A DNA stretch of 64,000 nucleotides from Mycolicibacterium flavescens (GTDB taxonomy: Bacteria; Actinomycetota; Actinomycetes; Mycobacteriales; Mycobacteriaceae), in the NCBI RefSeq assembly GCF_001722335.1, contig NZ_MIHA01000016.1, positions 1 to 64,000 of the forward strand, given 5' to 3'. The notes under the pieces were generated by a model. The model was not told the origin of the DNA and ran no database searches. It saw nothing but the letters and a program-made list of their open reading frames with translations. Below, piece by piece: positions 9,638 through 18,586 of the stretch. Position numbers and translations under genes: made by a program. Positions within the stretch are counted from its first letter, which is position 1, and each line of letters begins with the position of its first letter.

Positions 9638-10209
9638 CCCGAGCGCTCCCAGCGGCCGGTGGCGGGCAGCGCCGCCAGCACGATGCAGGCCACCGGCAGC
9701 AGCGGGATCGCGTACACCACGGCGGGCAGCTTGGCGCCCGCGACGAACAGGCTCGAGAAGATCAGCAGGGCCACCACCGCGCCGACGACGATCAGCAGCC
9801 GGCTCACCCACCGTCGTAGCAGCAACCCGATCAGCCCGGCGATCAGCGCGGCCGCCGAGATCGCGGTCAGGAAGCCGACTGCCACACAGAACAGCCGGTC
9901 GGTGCGCCACCACCCGGTGATCAGGTCGGTGGCGATGACGGCCGTCGTCCAGCCGGTGAGGATGGCCACCACCGCGGTGGCCATCGCGGTCCCCGGTTTG
10001 GCCGGGGCGGGCTGGGTCGGGCCGACGGTGACGGGCCGGGCCCGCGGGATGTACTGGGTCTGCGGCTCACCCTGAGCGCCCAGCTGCGTGGGCACGTCCG
10101 TGAGCTGGGTCGGCGGCTCGGAGGCGGGGAACGCGCCGGTGGGGTGACGACGGATGATGCTCGTCTGCGGATCGGGGGAGTCCCCGGTGATCTGCTCGTC
10201 GCTGGCCAC
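9634..10209 (-). CDS. Membrane protein with disordered N-terminus and four C-terminal helices
   Basis: The 191-residue protein has a polar, Pro/Thr-rich N-terminal half (about 1-73), then hydrophobic segments near 74-96, 105-128, 134-155 and 163-181. No enzymatic motif is visible. The GTG start at 10209 lies six bases downstream of a TAGTCT -10-like box (complement of 10216-10221) and has no ribosome binding site, suggesting a leaderless mRNA. That box overlaps the stop codon of the M23 peptidase gene upstream. The position next to uvrD1 and the M23 gene is conserved in related mycobacteria as far as I recall. Function unknown. Confidence 0.65.
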   Translation of the reverse strand: MASDEQITGDSPDPQTSIIRRHPTGAFPASEPPTQLTDVPTQLGAQGEPQTQYIPRARPVTVGPTQPAPAKPGTAMATAVVAILTGWTTAVIATDLITGWWRTDRLFCVAVGFLTAISAAALIAGLIGLLLRRWVSRLLIVVGAVVALLIFSSLFVAGAKLPAVVYAIPLLPVACIVLAALPATGRWERSG

Positions 10210-10218
10210 TCAGCCAGA

Positions 10219-11268
10219 CTAGTTGCCGGGTGAAATCCCGCGTTTGGCCAGCCAACCGACCGGATCGACGCGGGCCGTGCCGCCCTGCAACACCTCGAAG
10301 TGCAGATGCGGACCGGTCGAGTTGCCGGTGTTGCCCATCTTGGCGATCTGGTCGCCGGCCCACACCCGCTGACCGACCTCGACCTGCCAGGAGCTCAGAT
10401 GGCCGTAGAGCGTCACGGTGCCGTCGGAGTGGCGGACCTTGACCATGTTGCCGTAGCCGGCGTACGGGCCCGCTGAGATCACCACACCGTCGGAGGCGGC
10501 GAGGATCGGGGTGCCGATGGAGTTGGCGATGTCGATGCCGCCGTGCAGCACGCCCCAGCGGTATCCGAAGCCCGACGTCCACACACCCTTGGTGGGCATC
10601 ACGAACATCGGCCGCTGCAGCCGCGCCTCGCGCTCGGCGCGCTCCTGGGCGTAGGCGGCGGCCTTCTGGATCTCCTCGGTGTGCAGCGCCGTGCTGGCCG
10701 CCGGGGTGACCGCGACGACCTGCATGCCGTCCGAGGAGCCGCCTGCCGGGTCGGCGAGGGTGGCGTGGTCGACGGCCAGCGTGGCGGTCGCCGACGAGTC
10801 GTGGGTGGCGTTGGCCATCGAGTAGGCGCCGGCGGCCGTCGCACCCACCGCCATCGCCGCCACCATCAGCCGGCCCTTCACGGGCACTTCCTGCTTGCGG
10901 TGCGCGCCGCCGCGGGCGCTGCCGATGTTGATCACATCGGTGGCGGCCATGCCGTCGCTGGTGTCGGTGTAGCTGTCGCGGTAGGCGCGGGTCCGTCGCG
11001 TCTGGGCGGGATCGGCGGCGAACTGCGACGGCACCGCCAGCGGCTGCGGGGTCTCGTCGCAGTCGTGCAGGTCGTCGAGTTCGGGTGCATCGATCACCGC
11101 GGCCTCGCGGTCGAAGGCGCTGTTCTCGCGGAAGTCGAGGTCGTGCAGCCCGCCGAACTCGTTGAACGGGATGATGTCGGTGACTTCGGCGGGACTTTCG
11201 GTGACGCGACCGTCTATTTGCCGATTCGTCGCTCTATGAAGAGATCTCGACGAACGGTGCGAAGCCAA
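10219..11268 (-). CDS. M23 (LytM/LysM-type) metallopeptidase family protein, cell-wall associated
   Basis: The 349-residue protein begins with a cytoplasmic, acidic region of about 130 residues, then one membrane helix (LMVAAMAVGATAAGAYSMA, near 134-152), a short helical linker (EEIQKAAAYAQERAEREARL) and a C-terminal M23 domain. The domain keeps SGFGYRWGVLHGGIDIA (first His and Asp zinc ligands) and GPHLHFEV (HxH), so it looks competent as a peptidoglycan endopeptidase rather than a dead LytM regulator. It matches Rv0950c by order. The start is TTG at 11268 with AAAGGA upstream; no better start near it keeps the acidic region. Confidence 0.85.
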   Translation of the reverse strand: MASHRSSRSLHRATNRQIDGRVTESPAEVTDIIPFNEFGGLHDLDFRENSAFDREAAVIDAPELDDLHDCDETPQPLAVPSQFAADPAQTRRTRAYRDSYTDTSDGMAATDVINIGSARGGAHRKQEVPVKGRLMVAAMAVGATAAGAYSMANATHDSSATATLAVDHATLADPAGGSSDGMQVVAVTPAASTALHTEEIQKAAAYAQERAEREARLQRPMFVMPTKGVWTSGFGYRWGVLHGGIDIANSIGTPILAASDGVVISAGPYAGYGNMVKVRHSDGTVTLYGHLSSWQVEVGQRVWAGDQIAKMGNTGNSTGPHLHFEVLQGGTARVDPVGWLAKRGISPGN

Positions 11269-11372
11269 CCTGAAGAATCCTTTGAGTCGTGACCTAAACG
11301 TGATCTAGACCAGAGGCACGTTAACCAAATTCCAATGATGGCTGCAACCCGGGAGGTCATTCCCGCGCCGAT

Positions 11373-11388
11373 TGTGACTTGTATCACG
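11373..11388. promoter_or_regulatory. CRP/GlxR-type cAMP-receptor site upstream of sucC
   Basis: TGTGACTTGTATCACG matches the mycobacterial CRP consensus TGTGA-N6-TCACA except for its last base. It lies about 130 bases upstream of sucC and also upstream of the divergent M23 gene. Cyclic-AMP control of succinyl-CoA synthetase would fit CRP regulation of central carbon metabolism; binding is inferred. The remaining 249-base spacer also holds CGGGA-N6-TCCCG at about 11350-11365. Confidence 0.55.
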
Positions 11389-11517
11389 ATGCCGGACCGG
11401 TGAGATCTACCACATGAGTGGTGGGCGGTGTCAGCCTACGGCAGGCGGGTGGATAAAGTTCCCCCGAGCCTTCGGCCAACCACTTCCGCAAATCGACGCG
11501 CTAGAGACAGTGAGCTA

Positions 11518-12699
11518 ATGGATCTCTTCGAATACCAGGCGAAAGAGCTCTTCGCCAAGCACAACGTGCCCACCACACCCGGGCGGGTGACCGACAACGC
11601 CGAGGACGCCAAAGCGATCGCCGAGGAGATCGGCAAGCCGGTGATGGTCAAGGCCCAGGTCAAGACCGGTGGTCGCGGGAAGGCGGGCGGCGTCAAGTAC
11701 GCCGCGACCGCCGACGACGCGTTCACCCACGCCCAGAACATCCTCGGCCTCGACATCAAGGGCCACATCGTCAAGAAGCTGCTGGTCTCCGAGGCCAGCG
11801 ACATCGCCGAGGAGTACTACATCTCCTTCCTGCTCGACCGCGCGAACCGCACCTACCTGGCGATGTGCTCGGTCGAGGGCGGCATGGAGATCGAAGAGGT
11901 CGCGGCCACCAAGCCGGACCGGCTGGCCAAGGTCCCCGTGGACGCCACCAAGGGCGTCGACGAGGCGTTCGCCCGCGAGATCGCCAAGAAGGGCCACCTG
12001 CCCGAGGAGGTGCTCGACTCCGCGGCCGTCACCATCGCCAAGCTGTGGGAGGTCTTCGTCAAGGAGGACGCCACGCTGGTGGAGGTCAACCCGCTGGTGC
12101 GCACGCCCTCCCGCGGCGAAAACGATCCAGGTCAGATCCTGGCGCTCGACGGCAAGGTCACCCTCGACGCGAACGCCGACTTCCGGCACGAGGACCACGC
12201 GCAGTTCGAGGACCGCGACGCCACCGATCCGCTGGAGCTCAAGGCCAAGGAGAACGACCTCAACTACGTCAAGCTCGACGGCGAGGTCGGCATCATCGGC
12301 AACGGCGCCGGCCTGGTCATGTCGACGCTGGACGTGGTCGCCTACGCCGGTGAGAAGCACAACGGCGTCAAGCCCGCCAACTTCCTCGACATCGGCGGTG
12401 GCGCCTCGGCCGAGGTGATGGCCGCCGGTCTCGACGTGATCCTCAACGACTCTCAGGTCAAGAGCGTGTTCGTCAACGTGTTCGGCGGCATCACGAGCTG
12501 CGACGCGGTCGCCAACGGCATCGTCAACGCGCTGAAGATCCTCGGCGACGAGGCGAACAAGCCGCTGGTGGTCCGGCTCGACGGCAACAACGTCGAAGAG
12601 GGGCGTCGCATCCTCGCCGAGGCCAACCACCCGCTGGTGATCCAGGCCGACACCATGGACGCCGGTGCAGACAAAGCCGCCGAGCTGGCGAACAAGTAA
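11518..12699 (+). CDS. sucC: Succinyl-CoA synthetase, beta subunit (ADP-forming type)
   Basis: With SucD it converts succinyl-CoA, phosphate and nucleoside diphosphate to succinate, CoA and NTP in the TCA cycle. The 393-residue protein starts [12 protein letters not shown] and has an N-terminal ATP-grasp domain ([25 protein letters not shown]) and a C-terminal CoA-ligase domain ([20 protein letters not shown]). ATG 11518 gives the conserved N-terminus; the longer open frame begins at 11428 without similarity. The gene is 12 bases from sucD, forming the expected operon, and has a CRP-type site upstream. Confidence 0.97.
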   Translation: MDLFEYQAKELFAKHNVPTTPGRVTDNAEDAKAIAEEIGKPVMVKAQVKTGGRGKAGGVKYAATADDAFTHAQNILGLDIKGHIVKKLLVSEASDIAEEYYISFLLDRANRTYLAMCSVEGGMEIEEVAATKPDRLAKVPVDATKGVDEAFAREIAKKGHLPEEVLDSAAVTIAKLWEVFVKEDATLVEVNPLVRTPSRGENDPGQILALDGKVTLDANADFRHEDHAQFEDRDATDPLELKAKENDLNYVKLDGEVGIIGNGAGLVMSTLDVVAYAGEKHNGVKPANFLDIGGGASAEVMAAGLDVILNDSQVKSVFVNVFGGITSCDAVANGIVNALKILGDEANKPLVVRLDGNNVEEGRRILAEANHPLVIQADTMDAGADKAAELANK

Positions 12700-12711
12700 G
12701 GGACGCGAGTC

Positions 12712-13614
12712 ATGTCGATCTTTTTGAACAAGAACTCCAAGGTCATCGTTCAGGGCATCACCGGCGGCGAGGGCACCAAACACACCGCGCTGATGCTCAA
12801 GGCCGGCACCCAGCTGGTCGGCGGCGTGAACGCGCGCAAGGCCGGTACGACGGTGTCGCACAAGGATGCTGACGGCAAGGACATCGAGCTGCCGGTGTTC
12901 GGCTCGGTCGCCGAGGCGATGAAGGAGACCGGCGCCGACGTGTCGGTGGTGTTCGTGCCGCCGAAGTTCGCCAAGGACGCGATCATCGAGGCCATCGACG
13001 CCGAGATCCCGCTGCTGGTGGTCATCACCGAGGGAATCCCGGTGCAGGACAGCGCGTATGCGTGGGCCTACAACGTGGAGAAGGGGCAGAAGACCCGCAT
13101 CATCGGCCCGAACTGCCCGGGCATCATCACCCCCGGCGAGGCGCTGGCCGGTATCACCCCGGCCAACATCACCGGCTCCGGTCCGGTCGGCCTGGTGTCG
13201 AAGTCCGGCACGCTGACCTACCAGATGATGTTCGAGCTGCGTGATTTCGGCTTCTCCACCGCGATCGGTATCGGCGGCGACCCCGTCATCGGCACCACGC
13301 ACATCGATGCGATCGAGGCGTTCGAGAAGGACCCCGACACCAAGATCATCGTGATGATCGGTGAGATCGGTGGCGACGCCGAGGAGCGGGCCGCCGACTA
13401 CATCAAGGCCAACGTGACCAAGCCGGTCGTCGGCTACGTCGCGGGCTTCACCGCGCCGGAAGGCAAGACGATGGGTCACGCCGGCGCCATCGTGTCCGGC
13501 TCGTCGGGCACCGCCGCCGCCAAGAAGGAGGCGCTGGAAGCCGCCGGTGTGAAGGTCGGCAAGACGCCGTCGGAGACCGCCCAACTGGCCCGCGAGATCC
13601 TGCAGAGCCTGTAG
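12712..13614 (+). CDS. sucD: Succinyl-CoA synthetase, alpha subunit
   Basis: The 300-residue partner of SucC carries the CoA-binding Rossmann domain ([24 protein letters not shown]) and the phosphohistidine loop. The active-site His lies in [14 protein letters not shown] near the C-terminus; the [10 protein letters not shown] segment is also typical. It follows sucC after 12 bases with GGGACGCGAG before its ATG. A long imperfect inverted repeat follows the stop. Confidence 0.97.
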   Translation: MSIFLNKNSKVIVQGITGGEGTKHTALMLKAGTQLVGGVNARKAGTTVSHKDADGKDIELPVFGSVAEAMKETGADVSVVFVPPKFAKDAIIEAIDAEIPLLVVITEGIPVQDSAYAWAYNVEKGQKTRIIGPNCPGIITPGEALAGITPANITGSGPVGLVSKSGTLTYQMMFELRDFGFSTAIGIGGDPVIGTTHIDAIEAFEKDPDTKIIVMIGEIGGDAEERAADYIKANVTKPVVGYVAGFTAPEGKTMGHAGAIVSGSSGTAAAKKEALEAAGVKVGKTPSETAQLAREILQSL

Positions 13615-13625
13615 CTTTCTCTGCC

Positions 13626-13680
13626 GAGCAGACGCGAAGTGCCCCAATTGCGCGAGCTTTTGGGCACTTTGCGTCTGCTC
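13626..13680. terminator. Long inverted repeat between convergent sucD and the S9 peptidase gene
   Basis: A 19-base arm (13626-13644) beginning GAGCAGACGC pairs with 13662-13680 ending GCGTCTGCTC. One position is a G.U pair on the plus-strand RNA, and the loop is 17 bases. It fills the gap between two convergent genes, so it can fold in both transcripts. There is no downstream U-run. Similar intergenic palindromes recur in mycobacterial genomes, as I recall. Confidence 0.6.
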
Positions 13681-13690
13681 GCGCGGGTTA

Positions 13691-15547
13691 CTAGAGGTGC
13701 TTGGCGAGGAACCGCTCGACGGCGCGGTACATGTCGATGGAGTTGTCCGGGTTCAAGAATCCGTGTCCCTCGTCCTCTTTGACCATGTACTCGACCTCGA
13801 CCCCGCGCTCGCGTAGTGCCGCGACGAGGTTGTCGGACTCGGCCTGCACAACGCGGGTGTCGTTCGCGCCCTGCACAACCAGCAACGGGGTGCGGATCCG
13901 GTCGACGTGGGTGATGGGGGAACGGGCCCGCATGTCGGCTTCCTGCGCCGGATCCGACGGGTCGCCGACGTAGAGGTGCCAGTTGTTGGCCAGGAACGGC
14001 CGGGCCACATTCGGCAGGGTGCGCATGAAGTTGGCCAGGCTCGAGATGCCCACGTAGTCGACAGCCGCAGCGAACACGTCCGGGGTGAATGTGACGCCCA
14101 CCAGCGCGGCGTAACCCCCGTACGAGCCGCCGAAGATCGCGACCCGGTCCGGATCGGCGTAGTCCTCCTTGACCGCCCACTCGACGGCGTCGATCAGGTC
14201 GTCGTGCATCTTGCCCGCGAACTCACCGATGGCGGCCTTGGTGAACGCCTTCCCGTAACCGGTCGAACCGCGAAAGTTGATCTGCAGCACCGCATACCCG
14301 CGGTTGGCCAGCAGCTGCACATCGGGCTGGTAGTACCAGCAGTCCCTCGACCACGGGCCGCCATGGACCAGCAGGACCATCGGCAGCCCGACTGGTTCCA
14401 CGCCCACCGGCAGGGTGAGATAGCCGTGCAGCGGCAGGTCGTCACGAGCCCTCAGGGCCACCGGTGTCATCGGCGCCAGCATGTCGGGGTCGAGCTGCGG
14501 GTAGGGCCGGAACAGCAGCCGGCTCTCACCGGTCGCGTGGTCGTAGAGATAGGTGACACCCGGGTCGCGGTCGTGCAGGAAGTCGACGATCCACCGCCTC
14601 CCGCTGCAGTCCGACGAGATGCCCGACAGGTCACCGTCGGAGAGCGCGCTGAGCTTCTCCAGCACCGCGGCGAAATCCGGGTCGAGAGCGTGAATCACCT
14701 GTCGCTCACCGTAATAACGGGCGCCGATCAGGTCGCCGGTCGTCGCGCTGAGGATCAGCGGTGACGGCAGCGTCAGCTGCGCTGCGAGGTCGAACTCCGG
14801 ATGGCTGTCGACCTCGGTCTCCTCCCCGGTGGCCACATCCACGCGGACCAGCCGGGTGCGGTCACTGCCCCGGTTGGAGCCCAGCCACAACCCGCTGCCG
14901 TCGGGGGTCACCACGACCGGGAAGATCCCCAGCGGATAGTCGGTGCCGTCGTCGGTCACGATCGTGCGCAACGACGCGTTCGCGCTGTCCCACTGCGCGA
15001 TGTCGATGTTGCCGTCGGCGGTCAGCGTGTTGGTGAACAGGCCGCCGTTCGGGTCGCTGATCCAGTGCACGACGTTGCCGGGGTTCTCGGCGACCATCGT
15101 GAGATCGCCGGTGGCGATGTCGAGTTCGTAGGCGTCGAACAGTTGAGGGTTGCGCTTGTTCATCTGAACGACGGCGGTGCCCGGCCGTCGCTCCGGCAGG
15201 TCGAACACTGTCCGCACGCCGGGGAACGGCGTGAGGTCCACGGCGTCACCGGACGGGTCGTCCGGGTCGACGCGGTAGAGGTGCCAGTTCTCGTCGCCGC
15301 CGTTGTCCTGCAGGTACAGCAGCCACCGGGAGTCCTGGCTCCACCGGTAGATATGGACGCTCCGGGTCCTGTCGGCCGTCACGCATCGTGGCTCGTCGTT
15401 GCCGTCGACGTCCTGCACCCAGACGTTGAGCCGGTCGTGCCACGGCGCCAGGAAGGCGATGCGGGTGCCGTCGGGCGAGATCGTCGCGGCGGCCCGGGCC
15501 GGCGGACGAAAGAACTCCTCGACGGTGATTTGGGGTGGCAGTGCCAT
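13691..15547 (-). CDS. Prolyl-oligopeptidase-family (S9) serine peptidase or acylaminoacyl-peptidase
   Basis: The 618-residue protein has an N-terminal beta-propeller (residues about 10-360, with repeated W-x-x-D and DG-x-R-type strands) and a C-terminal alpha/beta-hydrolase. Catalytic residues are visible: Ser in FGGSYGGYAALVG, Asp in GANDTRV, His in KEDEGHGF. The propeller normally limits access to short peptides. No signal peptide, so cytoplasmic. ATG 15547 is preferred over the adjacent ATG 15550 because GAAGGG lies only two bases before the latter. The TetR gene lies 24 bases upstream on the same strand, suggesting one operon. Its substrate is unknown. Confidence 0.88.
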   Translation of the reverse strand: MALPPQITVEEFFRPPARAAATISPDGTRIAFLAPWHDRLNVWVQDVDGNDEPRCVTADRTRSVHIYRWSQDSRWLLYLQDNGGDENWHLYRVDPDDPSGDAVDLTPFPGVRTVFDLPERRPGTAVVQMNKRNPQLFDAYELDIATGDLTMVAENPGNVVHWISDPNGGLFTNTLTADGNIDIAQWDSANASLRTIVTDDGTDYPLGIFPVVVTPDGSGLWLGSNRGSDRTRLVRVDVATGEETEVDSHPEFDLAAQLTLPSPLILSATTGDLIGARYYGERQVIHALDPDFAAVLEKLSALSDGDLSGISSDCSGRRWIVDFLHDRDPGVTYLYDHATGESRLLFRPYPQLDPDMLAPMTPVALRARDDLPLHGYLTLPVGVEPVGLPMVLLVHGGPWSRDCWYYQPDVQLLANRGYAVLQINFRGSTGYGKAFTKAAIGEFAGKMHDDLIDAVEWAVKEDYADPDRVAIFGGSYGGYAALVGVTFTPDVFAAAVDYVGISSLANFMRTLPNVARPFLANNWHLYVGDPSDPAQEADMRARSPITHVDRIRTPLLVVQGANDTRVVQAESDNLVAALRERGVEVEYMVKEDEGHGFLNPDNSIDMYRAVERFLAKHL

Positions 15548-15571
15548 CATTTCCCTTCGTGGGGTTGTGAT

Positions 15572-16189
15572 TCAGTGCGGGACGGGCCCGCCGAGACGTC
15601 CGTTGGTGGCGTCCCTGATTGCGCGGTCGATGAGCGCGAGGGTCTGCTCCTGGGTGACTGCCTCGCCTTCGACGATGACCGCGCGGCTGACGTCCTCGTC
15701 GACGACGCGGAACGCGCCGGTGACCGCGGCCGCACACAGGCGGACGGTCAGGTCGTTCTCCTCGAGGTTCAGCCGATCTGCCACCACCGGGATGAAGCCG
15801 TGCTCCATCCGGTCGTGGACCATCAGGTAGGCGGTGCGCAGCGCCGGTTCCGACTCGGTCATGGTGGCGATGCGCATCGCGCTGATTTCGTCGGCGATCT
15901 CCTGCGGGTCCACCGGCTGCGAGAGCGTCTCCGCCGCAAGATGTTCGGCGAGTGACAGATCGTGCGGCCACCGGTGCAGGATCGCCACGAACCGGTCGGC
16001 CGACCGGGCCAGCAGCGGCTCTACACAGCTCTCCTTCGACCGGAAATAGCGCCAGACCGTCCGCGTGGAGACACCCGCCGCCGCGGCGATGTCGTCACCG
16101 CTGGTATCGGCGACCCCCCGTTCCCAGAACAGCCGGCAGGCGTGTCGCGACACCTCCAGACGCGCCAGGACCTGCTTCTCACCGCCCAT
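15572..16189 (-). CDS. TetR-family transcriptional repressor
   Basis: The 205-residue protein has the TetR helix-turn-helix near residues 8-58 (CRLFWERGVADTSGDDIA, AAGVSTRTVWRYFRSKE) and a helical ligand-binding C-terminus. ATG 16189 follows AAAGGAGG closely; a GTG at 16207 would lie inside an operator and is less likely. Two identical palindromes immediately upstream overlap its own promoter, so it should autorepress. The same 130-base gap holds the start of the divergent thiolase-like gene, a second probable target. The ligand may be an acyl-CoA, judging only by the thiolase neighbour. Confidence 0.88.
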   Translation of the reverse strand: MGGEKQVLARLEVSRHACRLFWERGVADTSGDDIAAAAGVSTRTVWRYFRSKESCVEPLLARSADRFVAILHRWPHDLSLAEHLAAETLSQPVDPQEIADEISAMRIATMTESEPALRTAYLMVHDRMEHGFIPVVADRLNLEENDLTVRLCAAAVTGAFRVVDEDVSRAVIVEGEAVTQEQTLALIDRAIRDATNGRLGGPVPH

Positions 16190-16201
16190 CCCACCTCCTT
16201 T

Positions 16202-16240
16202 TGTCACTAAGTGACAGCCTGACTATGTCACTAAGTGACA
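16202..16240. promoter_or_regulatory. Duplicated TetR operator
   Basis: The same perfect 15-base palindrome, TGTCACTAAGTGACA, occurs at 16202-16216 and 16226-16240, 24 bases centre to centre, a little over two helical turns. One copy fills most of the spacer of the predicted tetR promoter and the other spans its start site. Confidence 0.85.
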
Positions 16241-16250
16241 GAACGGTCAA
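16222..16250 (-). promoter_or_regulatory. Predicted tetR promoter overlapped by both operators
   Basis: On the minus strand TTGACC (complement of 16245-16250) and CATAGT (complement of 16222-16227) are 17 bases apart. The start site falls near 16215, inside the second operator, and about 26 bases before the tetR ATG. Confidence 0.5.
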
Positions 16251-16316
16251 GCCGATGCAGGAATCGGCCGGCGCGTCCATTAGCCTGTCGAATTAACAGT
16301 CGTCAGGAGGTCTGTA

Positions 16317-17855
16317 ATGGTCGATCCCCGGACCCCCGTGATCGTCGGCGTCGGGCAGTTCACCGAGCGTATCGACGATCCGGACTACCGCGGCATGTCG
16401 GCGGTGGAGCTGGCGACCGAGGGAGTGCGCGCCGCGCTCGCCGACACCGGCGTCGACGCCGCGAAGGTAGCCGAGGCCATCCAGACCGTCTATGCACTCC
16501 GTCAGTTCGAGATCTCCGGGCCGATGCCCGCGACGCTCGGCAAGTCCAACAACTACCCGCGCTCGGTGATGCGCCGCGTCGGCGGCGATCCGGCCCGGGT
16601 GGTGCTCGAACCCGTCGGCGGGCAGGGACCGCAGAAGCTGGTCACCGAGGCCGGCGCCGCGATCGCGGCCGGTGAGTTAGACGTCGCGATGATCATCGGC
16701 TCGGAACCGGGGTCGACGGCACGCTTTTGGCGCCATGCCGCCGAATCAGGACGGGACAAGCCCGACTTCACCGAGCACATCGAGGGCCAACTCGAAGACC
16801 GCGGTCACCAGATCCACCGGTACTTCACCGAGTACACCGCCAATCACGGGCTGACCGGCGCCGCCGTGCAGTACGGGCTGCTGGACAACGCCCGCCGCGC
16901 CCAGCTCGGGCTCAGCGTCGCCGATTACCGGCGTCAGATGGCCGAACTGTTCGCCCCGATGTCGAAAGTGGCTGCCAAGAACCCGTTCTCGTCGTCACCG
17001 GTGGAGCGGACAGTCTCCGACATCGTCACCGTCAGCGACGACAACCGGATGATCTGCGATCCGTACCCGCGGCTGCTGGTCGCCCGCGACCAGGTCAACC
17101 AGGGCGCCGCCGCGATCATGATGTCGGTGGAGTCGGCGCGCAGACTCGGTGTGCCCGAAGACAAGTGGGTGTACGTCCACGGGCACTCGGACCTGACCGA
17201 GCAGGGCCTGCTGGACCGGGTCGACCTCGGCGCCAGCCCGGCGGCGGTGCACGCCGCCCGGGAAGCGTTGCGGGTGGCCGGAATCAGCGTCGATGACGTC
17301 GCGACGTTCGATCTGTACAGCTGCTTCCCGTTCCCGGTGTTCGTGGTGTGCGAGGCGCTGGATCTGGCCGCCGACGACCCCCGCGGGCTGACCGTCACCG
17401 GCGGGTTGCCCTACTTCGGCGGGCCCGGCAACAGCTACTCGCTGCACGCGATCGCCGAGACCGTCACCCAATTACGGGACAAGCCAGGCGAGTTCGGCTT
17501 CGTCGGTGCCAACGGCGGCACCATGAGCAAGTACTCGGTCGGTATCTACTCGACGACGCCGGCGGACTGGCGGCCCGATTCCAGCGCCGAACTCGACGCG
17601 CAGATCGCGGCGTTGCAGACCGTGCCCGTCAACGAGTGGCCCGAGGGCCGCGGCACCGTCGAGACCTACTCCGTGCGCTACGACTGGCCCACCCGCACCG
17701 GGATCATCGTCGGCCGCGCCGACGCCGACGGGTCGCGGTTCATGGCGATCACCGAAGACCCCGACCTGCTGGCGCTGCTGACCGGTGGCGACCCGCTGGG
17801 CGCGGCGATCGACGTGCGTCGCGACGAGAAGGTCAACCGCGCGACACTGGCCTGA
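16317..17855 (+). CDS. Thiolase-superfamily protein (acetyl-CoA acetyltransferase-like)
   Basis: The 512-residue protein begins VDPRTPVIVGVGQFTERIDD and has a thiolase fold with the C-terminal GGPGNSYSLHAIAE segment carrying the conserved His. The expected nucleophilic Cys near residue 90-110 is not seen; that part reads EPVGGQGPQKLVTEAGAAI. This is the pattern of SCP2-like or degraded thiolases, so true thiolase chemistry is doubtful. AGGAGG (16305-16310) precedes the ATG and a TAGCCT -10-like box lies at 16281-16286. Its stop overlaps the ATG of modA by one base. It is probably regulated by the divergent TetR protein. Confidence 0.75.
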   Translation: MVDPRTPVIVGVGQFTERIDDPDYRGMSAVELATEGVRAALADTGVDAAKVAEAIQTVYALRQFEISGPMPATLGKSNNYPRSVMRRVGGDPARVVLEPVGGQGPQKLVTEAGAAIAAGELDVAMIIGSEPGSTARFWRHAAESGRDKPDFTEHIEGQLEDRGHQIHRYFTEYTANHGLTGAAVQYGLLDNARRAQLGLSVADYRRQMAELFAPMSKVAAKNPFSSSPVERTVSDIVTVSDDNRMICDPYPRLLVARDQVNQGAAAIMMSVESARRLGVPEDKWVYVHGHSDLTEQGLLDRVDLGASPAAVHAAREALRVAGISVDDVATFDLYSCFPFPVFVVCEALDLAADDPRGLTVTGGLPYFGGPGNSYSLHAIAETVTQLRDKPGEFGFVGANGGTMSKYSVGIYSTTPADWRPDSSAELDAQIAALQTVPVNEWPEGRGTVETYSVRYDWPTRTGIIVGRADADGSRFMAITEDPDLLALLTGGDPLGAAIDVRRDEKVNRATLA

Positions 17856-18586
17856 TGAAGGCGTTATTCGGTGTCCTGCTGCTCGTGCTGGCGGCCGGGT
17901 GCGCACCACGCGACGACCCGTCGACGCTGGTGGTGTTCGCCGCGGCGTCGCTGTCGGAGGTGTTCACCGAGATCGGGCAGGATTTCGAACGCGACCACCC
18001 CGGTGTCACGGTGGAGTTCTCGTTCGCCGGATCCGCCGACCTCGTCACGCAGCTGACCCAGGGCGCCCGCGCCGACGTGTTCGCCTCCGCCGACGCCCGC
18101 AACATGGCGCGCGCCGCGCAGGCCGGGCTGCTGGCCGGGGATCCGGTCGACTTCGCGACCAACACCCTGACCATCGTCGTCGCACCCGGGAACCCGCACG
18201 GCATCAACGGGTTTGGTGACCTGGCCCGGCCCGGACTCGATGTGGTTACCTGCGCGTCGCAGGTGCCGTGCGGGGCGGCCACCGAGGAGGCCGAACGCGT
18301 GGCCGGGGTGCAACTGGCCCCGGTCAGCGAGGAGTCATCGGTCACCGACGTGCTGAACAAGGTCGCCGCCGGACAGGCCGACGCCGGCGTCGTCTACGTC
18401 ACCGACGCCAAGGCGGCGGGTGATCGGGTCACCTCGGTGCCGGTACCCGAGATCGCCGACGTCGTCAACACCTATCCCATTGCGGCGCTGCAGGATTCAC
18501 CGCGGCCTGACCTCGCACGCCAGTTCGTCGACGCCGTCGTCACCGGGCGGGAACTGCTCGACGAGGCCGGGTTCGGCAGGCCCTGA
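17855..18586 (+). CDS. modA: ModA-type periplasmic molybdate-binding lipoprotein
   Basis: The 243-residue protein has a short signal ending in the lipobox LAAGC (Cys16), so it is anchored outside the membrane. TLVVFAAASLSEVF and the SFAGSADLVTQL segment are the ModA oxyanion-binding signatures. It should bind molybdate or tungstate for an ABC importer, but no permease (modB) or ATPase (modC) gene is adjacent. It overlaps the thiolase-like gene by one base and ends directly against the convergent LLM gene. Either it works with a transporter elsewhere, or it is a spare receptor. Confidence 0.85.
   Translation: MKALFGVLLLVLAAGCAPRDDPSTLVVFAAASLSEVFTEIGQDFERDHPGVTVEFSFAGSADLVTQLTQGARADVFASADARNMARAAQAGLLAGDPVDFATNTLTIVVAPGNPHGINGFGDLARPGLDVVTCASQVPCGAATEEAERVAGVQLAPVSEESSVTDVLNKVAAGQADAGVVYVTDAKAAGDRVTSVPVPEIADVVNTYPIAALQDSPRPDLARQFVDAVVTGRELLDEAGFGRP

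Noticed and set aside
11515..13647. 710-residue minus-strand reading frame
   Set aside because: Antisense to sucC and sucD, which are unmistakable.
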